From the NCBI GenBank assembly GCA_023256405.1, contig JAGDXK010000015.1, positions 20,177 through 31,543 of the forward strand: a stretch of 11,367 bases of DNA. The letters are read 5' to 3'. This document shows, one piece after another, positions 1 through 6,053 of this stretch (the stretch's first letter is position 1; each line of letters starts with the position of its first letter). Source of the DNA: Nitrososphaerales archaeon (GTDB taxonomy: Archaea > Thermoproteota > Nitrososphaeria > Conexivisphaerales > UBA164). The notes below the pieces were generated by a model. It saw only the letters and a list, made by a program, of their open reading frames with translations. It ran no database searches and was not told the DNA's origin. The position numbers and the translations under genes are program-made.

Positions 1-258
1 ATCAGGAAGACCGTGAAGATGGATTTCTGAGCCGCCTCAACGACGTTTATTTTTAGACTTTTTGAAGGATCCGAAGCTTTTGACTCTATGAAGCTTTTGC
101 GTGATAGCCACGGCAAACTGCTTATAAAGCCCCTGCGAGGTCAAACATCAAAAAATTCATAACTTTTACAGTTCTTTCACAAATTTAATATAAATCGGCA
201 AGAATAGTTTTTATTTTATTTATTTGTTTTTTGAATTATGAAATTTAATTAAGAAATG
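1..258. other. AT-rich upstream region, possible end of an upstream gene
   Basis: No complete gene is supported here. The first frame reads IRKTVKMDF and stops with TGA at 28-30, which could be the last codons of a gene entering from the left. A second frame stops at 54-56, so the true end is ambiguous. T-rich runs at 45-65 would suit an archaeal terminator for such a gene. The first frame also stays open from 31 to a TAA at 160-162 without an early start codon. A 10-base direct repeat GAAGCTTTTG lies at 73-82 and 90-99. The stretch from 163 is very AT-rich and probably serves the downstream transporter promoter. Confidence 0.4.
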
Positions 259-270
259 TATTTATAAAAT
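259..270 (+). promoter_or_regulatory. TATA-like box of the binding-protein gene
   Basis: TATTTATAAAAT lies 22-32 bases before the ATG at 291. That is the spacing of an archaeal TATA box to a start site at or just before the start codon, so a leaderless transcript is likely. No Shine-Dalgarno site is seen before the ATG, which agrees. Confidence 0.6.
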
Positions 271-290
271 TATGCAACTTTAAAACTTTG

Positions 291-1676
291 ATGAAAGTAA
301 AAGCCATCAGTAAAACTGCAATAGCTGCCATAATAATTGTAATTATAATAGCGGCAGTTGGTGGAGGCTACTACTATTATTACCAGATGCAGCAGGCTGC
401 ACAGAGGGTTGTCGTTATATACGCTGACTACAGCGCTAATGTGGCGCAGCCGTACTTCAATAACTTCACAGCCGACACGGGAATAAAGGTAGTCCCTGTA
501 TATGCGTCCATGGGCGAGCTGGTTGGAAAGCTGGTTGCAGAGAAGTCAAGCCCCGTTGCGGACGTGCTATTTGGAGGCGCTCCGTCGGCCTACATAGGAG
601 CGGATCAGCAGGGAGTCCTTCAGCCATACATACCTCCAGAAGTCAAGAACGACAACGTATACCTGAGCGCTCACTCACTTTACTCGCCCGACTGGAGTTG
701 GTACTCATTCACCTACAACATCCTTGGCATCATCGTAAACACCCAGCAGATGGCCAAATACAATCTACCATACCCGCACTCCTGGTGGGACCTTCTGAAC
801 CCGGTTTACAAGGGTCATATAATAATAGAGAATCCATCAACCTCAACTACAACGGGTCTTGGGTTCTTCTCGCTGATGTGGCAGATATATATTTCCAAGT
901 ATGGAATGCAGAACGGAACTATAGCTTTTGAGAACTACGTAAAGCAGTTCATGTCAAACGTCGTCGCACCCATAACCCCAGATGACATGCACGCAGAGAC
1001 GGTTCTAGGCCAGGGAACAGATGGTGCTGCAATAACAATAGACTGGATTAACGCGGCTCCTCTGTATAAGATGCTTAACGGATATCCGCTTCAGGCCATT
1101 CTTGTGAACATGAACATCCTTGGACCAACCGCTATGGGCATCGTTAATGGAGCTCCACATCTCAAGGCGGCTGAGGCTTATGTTAACTGGGTGTTCTCAT
1201 ATCAGGGCCAGAGTCTGATACCGAAGGTGTTCCTCAAGCCATCGATAATCTACAGCAACATCACGCCACCTGGCAACTTCCCACCGCTCTCAGTAGAGGA
1301 GCAGCTGGCGTTCCCATATAACCAGACCTTCACAACACAGTACGCAAGCCAGATAGATGCAATATTCAACAACTACTCCAGTCTTATACAGACATCTGGC
1401 ATACTTTATGTCTACTCAGTGGCAACGGTAAAGGCAGGAAGCCTGAGCTTGCCAGTGTTCACGCCAGCCACCATGCAGCTCTGGAGGGTCACGATCCCAT
1501 CACAGCAGCAGCCGATCTTCTTCCTGCTAATGAAGTGGCTGTTCTCGCCATCAACTGAGGGGACCTTCCTGTCGCTGCTGCCAGGAAGCTTCATTGGCCG
1601 TCTCATGAACACCCTCGTATCGCTGATACCCTCATCTGCTTATATACCGGGCACCATAGCTATTAGGCATGAATAG
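291..1676 (+). CDS. ABC transporter substrate-binding protein, AfuA/FbpA-like
   Basis: This 461-residue protein is probably the extracellular receptor of an ABC importer for iron or a similar small solute. A basic N-terminus is followed by a hydrophobic segment at residues 10-26 and a run of five tyrosines at 27-31, so it is likely exported and membrane-anchored or processed as an archaeal class III (prepilin-like) signal; no lipobox cysteine is seen. Residues 40-115 match the usual start of the AfuA/iron-type fold: VVVIYADYS, a TGIKV segment, LVAEKSSPVADVLFGG. The ATG at 291 was chosen over an adjacent TTG at 288 because it sits at leaderless spacing from a TATA box. The body is poor in charged residues and rich in aromatics, Asn and Gln, which would suit acidic surroundings. 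The stop overlaps the permease start by 8 bases, so the two are co-translated. The substrate is inferred from family only; thiamine, phosphonate or polyamine are alternatives. Confidence 0.85.
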   Translation: MKVKAISKTAIAAIIIVIIIAAVGGGYYYYYQMQQAAQRVVVIYADYSANVAQPYFNNFTADTGIKVVPVYASMGELVGKLVAEKSSPVADVLFGGAPSAYIGADQQGVLQPYIPPEVKNDNVYLSAHSLYSPDWSWYSFTYNILGIIVNTQQMAKYNLPYPHSWWDLLNPVYKGHIIIENPSTSTTTGLGFFSLMWQIYISKYGMQNGTIAFENYVKQFMSNVVAPITPDDMHAETVLGQGTDGAAITIDWINAAPLYKMLNGYPLQAILVNMNILGPTAMGIVNGAPHLKAAEAYVNWVFSYQGQSLIPKVFLKPSIIYSNITPPGNFPPLSVEEQLAFPYNQTFTTQYASQIDAIFNNYSSLIQTSGILYVYSVATVKAGSLSLPVFTPATMQLWRVTIPSQQQPIFFLLMKWLFSPSTEGTFLSLLPGSFIGRLMNTLVSLIPSSAYIPGTIAIRHE

Positions 1677-3324
1677 AAAAAACTTAACTTATCTTTCAAC
1701 TACATTTTTTTTGATCGTTCTCTTTATATTTATAGTGCTTCCTCTGTTCTCCTTCTTTCTTACCGCCCTTATAGGCAAGCCCGGAGGCGTGTACGTGTTT
1801 ATCAAATACCGCACTGTGACTTTTACGCTCAGATACTATTACAATGTCCTAACCCAGCCTTACTTCAGGAAAAGCATATTTGATACAATAATCCTGAGCC
1901 TTTCAGTCACTGCTCTTTCATTCGTCCTTTCGCTACCCATCTCATACGCCCTCTCGAGGACCTCCATGCCTCTTAAGGAGCTAATAAGGGTACTTCTAGG
2001 CCTTGGAATAAGCATACCGGGGTTCATAGTGATGTACGATCTGATAGTAATATCAACGAACGTAGGGTTCTTGCCGTTTTCTCTCTATTCGTACTACGGC
2101 CTTCTTACAGTGATGACCATAGCATCTATACCTTTCATGGTCATGTACGTTACGCTGGCATTTGATAACGTTGATTACAGGCTCATTGAAGCGGCGTACG
2201 CCAATGGTGTTTCAAGGGTCAGGACATTCTTCAGAGTTATCATGCCGCTACTGATGCCAGGATTTGTCAGCGGATGGGTTATCGTCTTCCTGCTGACCAC
2301 CGGCACGCTCTCTGTGCCCCTCCTTCTGGCCCCGCCCACGTTCCCCATACTAACGGCGTACGCTTACGTTCAGCTTTTCTCGTTCTTCAACTGGGGGAAC
2401 GCGGCCGCTCTGCTCTCCATACTTTTGTTGATAAACATGACCGTGATAATCGCCTACAGCCTCTATCAGAAGAGGCTGGGATTTGCAACAATAGGCGGCA
2501 AAGGATTTCACCCAAGATACACCCGTAACAGGGCAGTTATTGCCTTGCTCTTCGTCTACTCCTTTATAATAGGGCTGCTGCCGATCATGGAGTTCATAAT
2601 ACTGGCCCTTGCAGCCTTCTCAAGGTTCTGGGTTCACAGCCTGCTCCCGAGCCAGTACACTCTGGGCAATTTCTACGCGGCATTTCAGCTTTACCCGTTT
2701 GCGCCATATGCCAGCCTTATACTGTCCTCAAGCGCAGCGGTGCTCGCCATACTGATATCCTTCATTTCAACATATTACACCAGGATGGGTCTTGTCAGGG
2801 GCAAGAGGCTCATAGACGTTTTAACGCTCATTATATTCTCGCTCTCACCGGTCATGATCGGAATAACCTATCTTTCCACGTTCTCAAACGACATAACTGC
2901 ATCGCTGATAAACACGTTCCCAATTGCAGTAATACTGGGCTATACGTTTGGCAGAATAGGCTACTCTACAAGGGCGCTGGACATATCCGTTAACTCTATC
3001 TCGAAGAGCCTCTTTGAGGCCGCGGACATTATGGGGGAGGGTTTAAACAAGTTCAGGAGCGTCATTCTGCCTCTGATAATGCCCGGGATCATAGAGGGCT
3101 TTCTGTTAGTGTTCATAAGATCCATGATTGACTATGGGACAACCGTGATGCTGGCTCCATATAACTGGGCGACTCTGGCCTTAGGATCATATGCATTCGT
3201 GTCTACGGGGGAAATCCCTGAGGGAGCGGCGCTGGCCCTAATAATATTAATAATAAATCTGCCAGTAATGACCTACCTGTACTACAGAAGAGGCAGAACG
3301 TTCCACGAAGCGCTTCTGGTGTGA
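1669..3324 (+). CDS. ABC transporter permease, fused two-domain, FbpB-like
   Basis: This 551-residue integral membrane protein forms the importer channel. It has about twelve hydrophobic segments in two halves, each ending in the EAA loop that docks on the ATPase. The first loop begins at residue 174 (EAAYANG, then VIMPLLMPG). The second begins at residue 450 (EAADIMGEG, then VILPLIMPG). Two permease domains in one chain is the usual form of FbpB/AfuB iron-type transporters, so one chain can replace the permease dimer. The ATG overlaps the end of the binding-protein gene by 8 bases, which indicates translational coupling. The gene ends 12 bases before the stop of the convergent ATPase gene. 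The family role is clear; the transported substrate is not. Confidence 0.88.
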   Translation: MNRKNLTYLSTTFFLIVLFIFIVLPLFSFFLTALIGKPGGVYVFIKYRTVTFTLRYYYNVLTQPYFRKSIFDTIILSLSVTALSFVLSLPISYALSRTSMPLKELIRVLLGLGISIPGFIVMYDLIVISTNVGFLPFSLYSYYGLLTVMTIASIPFMVMYVTLAFDNVDYRLIEAAYANGVSRVRTFFRVIMPLLMPGFVSGWVIVFLLTTGTLSVPLLLAPPTFPILTAYAYVQLFSFFNWGNAAALLSILLLINMTVIIAYSLYQKRLGFATIGGKGFHPRYTRNRAVIALLFVYSFIIGLLPIMEFIILALAAFSRFWVHSLLPSQYTLGNFYAAFQLYPFAPYASLILSSSAAVLAILISFISTYYTRMGLVRGKRLIDVLTLIIFSLSPVMIGITYLSTFSNDITASLINTFPIAVILGYTFGRIGYSTRALDISVNSISKSLFEAADIMGEGLNKFRSVILPLIMPGIIEGFLLVFIRSMIDYGTTVMLAPYNWATLALGSYAFVSTGEIPEGAALALIILIINLPVMTYLYYRRGRTFHEALLV

Positions 3325-3330
3325 TCGCTT

Positions 3331-3338
3331 ATTTTTTT
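3331..3338 (+). terminator. T-run after the permease gene
   Basis: A seven-T run (3332-3338) starts 8 bases after the permease stop codon and touches the stop of the convergent ATPase gene. Archaeal RNA polymerase stops at such T-runs without needing a hairpin. No T-run is present in the minus-strand direction just after the ATPase stop. Confidence 0.5.
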
Positions 3339-4392
3339 AGCTGCTGAAAATATATCCGCGGTTTGGAGCGAACCTCAGGTAAACTACTGAGTCGGTAATT
3401 TCGTTTCCAGACGTTGCAGGAACGGTTATGGAGAACCTGAGGCCGTTTTCTGTCTCGAGGTAATACTTTGCCGTGTTTCCAACCACCTTCTTTGAAATGA
3501 CCTTTGCCATGAACGAATCAGGGGTCTTCTCGTTGGCCAGCTCGAGCGTGTTTATTCTGTAAATAAACGTGAGATTTTCAGAAGGGCTCTGAAGCTGGTT
3601 TCTTGTTGTCACGTAGACCTCGCCCATGCCCTCAATGTTGAGGATAAAGCTGTTGGGCGAGAGGGCCTTTACAAGCCTCGCTTTTAGCACCAGGTTTTCG
3701 CCTATGAATGATGCCACAAACTGCGTGCTAGGATTTTCAATTAGCTCGGTGGCGCTTCCCACCTGCTCTAGCTGACCCCTGTTAAGGACCGCTATCCTGT
3801 CGCCTATCTCGAATGCCTCCTCCTGAGAGTGCGTTACGAAGAGAGCGGTCAGCCTGTTCTCCTTTATGATGTCTATGAGCTCTATGAGCAGCTCCTTTCT
3901 GATCTTTTCATCAAGGTTGCTCAGCGGCTCATCAAGCAGCAGGATCTTTGGGTTAACTGCAAGGGCCCGCGCTATCGCAACCCTCTGAAGCTCTCCTCCT
4001 GAGAGCTGGCTCGGCATGTTCTTCATCTTATGCAGCAGCCCAACCATCTCTAGGGATTTTCTCACGATCTCATCAGCGTCCTTTTTGTTTTTAATCACAA
4101 ACCTAACGTTTTCCTCCACCGACATGTGGGGCCAGACCGCATAATCCTGAAAGACCATTCCTATGCCTCTTCTGTTGGCAGGTATGCTCGTTACGTCCAC
4201 CTCATCGAAGAGGACCTGCCCCTGATCGGGGAACTCAAGCCCAGCGATAATTCTCAAAAGGGTTGATTTTCCGGATCCGCTGGGACCTATTATTACAAAT
4301 ATCTCCCTGTCCTTTATCTCGAAGCTGATGTTCTTTAAAACTTCAAGCTTGCCGAACTTTTTGCTTACGTTAAGTACCTTAACATTGACCAT
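3337..4392 (-). CDS. ABC transporter ATPase, FbpC/PotA/MalK-like
   Basis: This 351-residue cytoplasmic ATPase very likely powers the adjacent importer. Visible motifs are Walker A GPSGSGKST (residues 36-44), a Q-loop with VFQDYAVWPHMSVEEN (80-95), signature LSGGE (130-134, Glu where Gln is commoner), Walker B ILLLDEP (150-156), D-loop SNLD (158-161) and the H-loop His188. A C-terminal TOBE-like region follows from about residue 235. The WPHMSVEEN segment is typical of FbpC/PotA-type proteins. The frame is open for 37 more codons upstream (ATG codons at 4494 and 4503), but the start at 4392 gives MVNVKVLNVSKKFG, the normal beginning of the family, with a TATA box at leaderless spacing. Unusually, the gene faces the permease tail-to-tail instead of following it, so it must be transcribed separately. 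Confidence 0.88.
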   Translation of the reverse strand: MVNVKVLNVSKKFGKLEVLKNISFEIKDREIFVIIGPSGSGKSTLLRIIAGLEFPDQGQVLFDEVDVTSIPANRRGIGMVFQDYAVWPHMSVEENVRFVIKNKKDADEIVRKSLEMVGLLHKMKNMPSQLSGGELQRVAIARALAVNPKILLLDEPLSNLDEKIRKELLIELIDIIKENRLTALFVTHSQEEAFEIGDRIAVLNRGQLEQVGSATELIENPSTQFVASFIGENLVLKARLVKALSPNSFILNIEGMGEVYVTTRNQLQSPSENLTFIYRINTLELANEKTPDSFMAKVISKKVVGNTAKYYLETENGLRFSITVPATSGNEITDSVVYLRFAPNRGYIFSS

Positions 4393-4417
4393 ATGTATTT
4401 TTTGTTTTGCGCTGAAG

Positions 4418-4428
4418 AGTTTATATGT
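4418..4428 (-). promoter_or_regulatory. TATA-like box of the ABC ATPase gene
   Basis: On the minus strand ACATATAAACT lies about 26-36 bases before the ATG at 4392. It supports a leaderless transcript and the shorter start of the ATPase. Confidence 0.5.
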
Positions 4429-4578
4429 TTTATGTTTACGAAATTTACGGTTCAAAACGTACGTCAGAGCCTTAACGTCTGTTTTTAAAGCCATGTAGAA
4501 CACCTATATAACGCGGCTGGGCTCGGATTTCTGAATGCCGGGAAACTGGAAAAGCAGGGGCCAGCAAGTATAGCGATA

Positions 4579-4588
4579 AGTTTATATC
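4579..4588 (+). promoter_or_regulatory. TATA-like box of the ribosomal operon
   Basis: AGTTTATATC lies 26-35 bases before the ATG at 4614. There is no Shine-Dalgarno site before that ATG, so the first gene of the operon is probably leaderless. The 110 bases between the two divergent promoters hold no other recognisable gene. Confidence 0.6.
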
Positions 4589-4613
4589 AGGTTCAACTGT
4601 TGTATCTAATGGC

Positions 4614-5072
4614 ATGCCAACAGCTTACGATGTGCCAGCAGATCAGCTGATTGCTAAGATTAAGGAGCATCTTAAGAAGGAGGGTAAGATTAATCCCCGT
4701 CCGTACTTTTATTATGCTAAGACGGGGTCTCAGGCAGATAGGCCTCCTCAGAGCTCTGATTGGTTCTATGAGAGGGCCGCGAGCATTCTGAGAAAGCTGT
4801 ACTTTTACGGCCCGCTCAGCATTAAGGATCTGACGAAGATATACGGTGGAAGAAAGAGGAGAGGCTACAGCCTAGCTCATTCAAGACCAAGCGGCTCGAG
4901 CCACATCAGAAGCATACTGAAGGATCTAGAAGCCATGGGGCTTGTGAAGAAGGAAAGGAACGGAAGGGTTCTCACCCCCAGCGGCAGGTCCCTCATTGAT
5001 AAGCTTGCCACCGAGGTTTTCGAGGAGTTCAAGAAGGAGAACCCGATAGTTGAGAAGCTCGGCATTGGGTGA
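4614..5072 (+). CDS. rps19e: Ribosomal protein S19e
   Basis: This 152-residue protein of the small ribosomal subunit is shared by archaea and eukaryotes; in eukaryotes it is needed for small-subunit maturation. The start MPTAYDVPADQLI and the block SDWFYERAASILRKLY followed by GPLSIKDLTKIYGG are characteristic of S19e. Next comes a basic segment GRKRRGY and a winged-helix-like C-terminal half (SHIRSILKDLEAMGLVKKE...GRVLTPSG). The length is normal. It is the first gene of a four-gene translation operon. An ATG at 4609 is out of frame and was rejected. The TGA stop forms part of the Shine-Dalgarno site of the next gene. Confidence 0.95.
   Translation: MPTAYDVPADQLIAKIKEHLKKEGKINPRPYFYYAKTGSQADRPPQSSDWFYERAASILRKLYFYGPLSIKDLTKIYGGRKRRGYSLAHSRPSGSSHIRSILKDLEAMGLVKKERNGRVLTPSGRSLIDKLATEVFEEFKKENPIVEKLGIG
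5068..5072 (+). promoter_or_regulatory. Shine-Dalgarno site of the PDCD5-family gene
   Basis: GGTGA, five bases before the ATG at 5078, matches the archaeal 16S 3' end consensus. It contains the S19e stop codon. It favours ATG 5078 over the overlapping GTG at 5069 as the start of the next gene. Confidence 0.6.
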
Positions 5073-5077
5073 TTGAG

Positions 5078-5353
5078 ATGGCCCAGTACCAGCCAGACGC
5101 GTCCGACGAGGCAAAGAAAAAGGAGCTGGAGGCGCTGAAGGAAAAGTATCTCAGGATATATCTTACTCCGGAGGCAAGGTACAGGCTTAACACCCTCAAG
5201 CTGGCCAACAACCCGACCGCCTATCTTGTGGAGGATCAGATATTCCAGCTTGCGCTGCAGGGCAAGCTGGATCACCAGATAACTGATGAAGAGCTTAAGG
5301 AGCTGCTTATAAAGCTCCAGAGCACAAGAAAGGAGATAAGGATAAGGTGGTGA
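5078..5353 (+). CDS. PDCD5/TFAR19-family nucleic-acid-binding protein
   Basis: This 91-residue, highly charged, mostly helical protein belongs to the archaeal relatives of eukaryotic PDCD5. A charged N-terminal helix (SDEAKKKELEALKEKYLR) leads into the conserved core LTPEARYRLNTLKLANNP, then LVEDQIFQLALQGKL, and a basic C-terminus ending RKEIRIRW. The family is described as DNA-binding, but its archaeal role is not settled. Linkage to ribosomal proteins S19e, L39e and L31e suggests a role near translation or gene expression. The start at 5078 follows a good Shine-Dalgarno site; a GTG at 5069 would add three residues and overlap S19e by four bases. Confidence 0.9.
   Translation: MAQYQPDASDEAKKKELEALKEKYLRIYLTPEARYRLNTLKLANNPTAYLVEDQIFQLALQGKLDHQITDEELKELLIKLQSTRKEIRIRW
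5349..5353 (+). promoter_or_regulatory. Shine-Dalgarno site of L39e
   Basis: GGTGA includes the TGA stop of the upstream gene and lies three bases before the L39e ATG. A second GGTGG at 5346-5350 overlaps it. Confidence 0.5.
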
Positions 5354-5356
5354 AGA

Positions 5357-5509
5357 ATGGGAAGCAGGAAGTCATCATTTGAAAAGAAGTTCTACATGGC
5401 CAAGCTCAGGAGCAACTCTCCTGTCCCAGCGTGGGTAATGCTGCGGACCAACAGAGAGGTAAGGTTCAACTATAAGAGAAGGGACTGGAGACACAGGAAG
5501 CTAAGGTGA
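5357..5509 (+). CDS. rpl39e: Ribosomal protein L39e
   Basis: This 50-residue, very basic protein of the large subunit lines the peptide exit tunnel in archaea and eukaryotes. It begins [16 protein letters not shown] and carries the family signature [14 protein letters not shown], then a basic tail with [10 protein letters not shown]. Its length is normal for the family (about 50 residues). It starts 3 bases after the PDCD5-family stop and ends 6 bases before L31e, so it is read in the same message. Its small size means automatic gene callers with a length cut-off would miss it. Confidence 0.93.
   Translation: MGSRKSSFEKKFYMAKLRSNSPVPAWVMLRTNREVRFNYKRRDWRHRKLR
5505..5509 (+). promoter_or_regulatory. 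Shine-Dalgarno site of L31e
   Basis: GGTGA, again containing the preceding TGA stop, lies six bases before the ATG at 5516. Confidence 0.55.
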
Positions 5510-5515
5510 TAGCCC

Positions 5516-5836
5516 ATGGCTGATGAGTCGCTGGTAACACTGTCCTTCAAGAAGCTCTACTCGCTGCCTGTATACAAGAGGAGCAGAAAGGCAGTTAGGA
5601 GGCTTAGAAGGGAGATAATGAGAAAGTTCAAGGTAAACGAGGTTAAGATCTCGCCGGAGGTAAACAACGCTCTATGGAGCAGGGGAGATAAGCTAGGAAT
5701 CAGGAGGATTTCTGTTAAGGTCAGCGTCGACAGGGCGGCATCTGTTGCCGTGATAGAGCTGCCAAAGGTTGAGGAAAAGAAGGAAGCAGCAGAAAAGGTC
5801 GAGGAAAAGTCTGAGAAGGAGGCACAGCAACAATAA
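5516..5836 (+). CDS. rpl31e: Ribosomal protein L31e
   Basis: This 106-residue large-subunit protein sits near the exit-tunnel rim in archaeal and eukaryotic ribosomes. The core (about residues 5-84) shows the family features: basic helix YKRSRKAVRRLRREIMRKF, then VKISPEVNNALWSRG, then RRISVKVSVD. A Lys/Glu-rich tail of about 20 residues ending in three Gln follows the core; it lies beyond the conserved fold and is probably disordered. It is the last gene of the operon. In several archaeal genomes the next gene is aIF6; here it is not. Confidence 0.93.
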   Translation: MADESLVTLSFKKLYSLPVYKRSRKAVRRLRREIMRKFKVNEVKISPEVNNALWSRGDKLGIRRISVKVSVDRAASVAVIELPKVEEKKEAAEKVEEKSEKEAQQQ

Positions 5837-5893
5837 TATCATAATATTATATTACAGAAAGAGAAAGCTCCGTCGTTCACAGCTGAGATTTAA

Positions 5894-5913
5894 ATGATGT
5901 ACATGTACATCAT
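5894..5913. repeat. Perfect 20-bp palindrome
   Basis: The half ATGATGTACA is followed at once by its exact complement TGTACATCAT, with no spacer. It lies 58 bases after L31e and 45 bases before the hairpin at 5958-5996. It could be the binding site of a dimeric regulator, or the hairpin at the left end of a relic IS200/IS605-type element. A shorter palindrome ATAATATTAT lies at 5841-5850. Confidence 0.75.
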
Positions 5914-5957
5914 GATCGCTACCGCATTATGGAGCAGCGCAATAAAGTAATCATCAA

Positions 5958-6004
5958 GACCTCGGAGCCCTGGCTCTTCAGGGCGGGGAGGAGGTCAGCT
6001 TTTT
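5958..6004 (+). mobile_element. Probable right end/omegaRNA-like scar of an IS200/IS605 tnpB element
   Basis: Two nested perfect stems are visible. GACCTC (5958-5963) pairs with GAGGTC (5991-5996), and GCCCTG (5967-5972) pairs with CAGGGC (5979-5984) around a six-base loop. A G-rich bulge and the tail AGCTTTTT follow. As I remember them, tnpB elements of archaea commonly end in a GC hairpin followed by GGGGAGGAGGTCAG, which is present here. One frame reads LQGGEEVS at 5976-5999, resembling the tail of many archaeal TnpB proteins, but it is closed by a stop at 5943-5945, so no working tnpB remains. It could alternatively be a host terminator or small RNA. The family match is from memory and was not searched. 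Confidence 0.55.
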
Positions 6005-6013
6005 GAACGATAA

Positions 6014-6024
6014 CGTTTAATTAG
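6014..6024 (+). promoter_or_regulatory. Possible TATA-like box of the acyl-CoA synthetase gene
   Basis: CGTTTAATTAG lies about 30-40 bases before the TTG start at 6054, which fits a short or absent leader. A weaker alternative GGTATATC lies at 6037-6044, too close to the start for the usual spacing. Confidence 0.4.
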
Positions 6025-6053
6025 ATTTGTATGAAAGGTATATCTGAAGAGGA

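Noticed and set aside
130..134. LSGGE in place of LSGGQ in the ABC ATPase signature (residues 130-134)
   Set aside because: This substitution occurs in functional ABC ATPases and all other catalytic motifs are intact, so it is not evidence of a defect.
88..140. tRNA-like look of the stretch with GCGAGGTCAAA
   Set aside because: The A and B boxes do not match and no acceptor stem can be formed.
4393..4503. N-terminal extension of the ABC ATPase by 37 codons
   Set aside because: The frame is open, but the added residues are basic and unlike the family, and the ATG at 4392 gives the standard start with a TATA box at the proper distance.
4504..4578. Possible small RNA between the divergent ATPase and S19e genes (TATATA at 4505-4510, one CTGA)
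   Set aside because: No C box, no stable hairpin and no T-run; the nearby TATA-like site is too close to the extended ATPase start to serve it.
5929..6006. Short ORF MEQRNKVIIKTSEPW... across the hairpin
   Set aside because: 25 codons without a ribosome-binding site; the base pairing of the DNA explains the conservation pattern better than a peptide.
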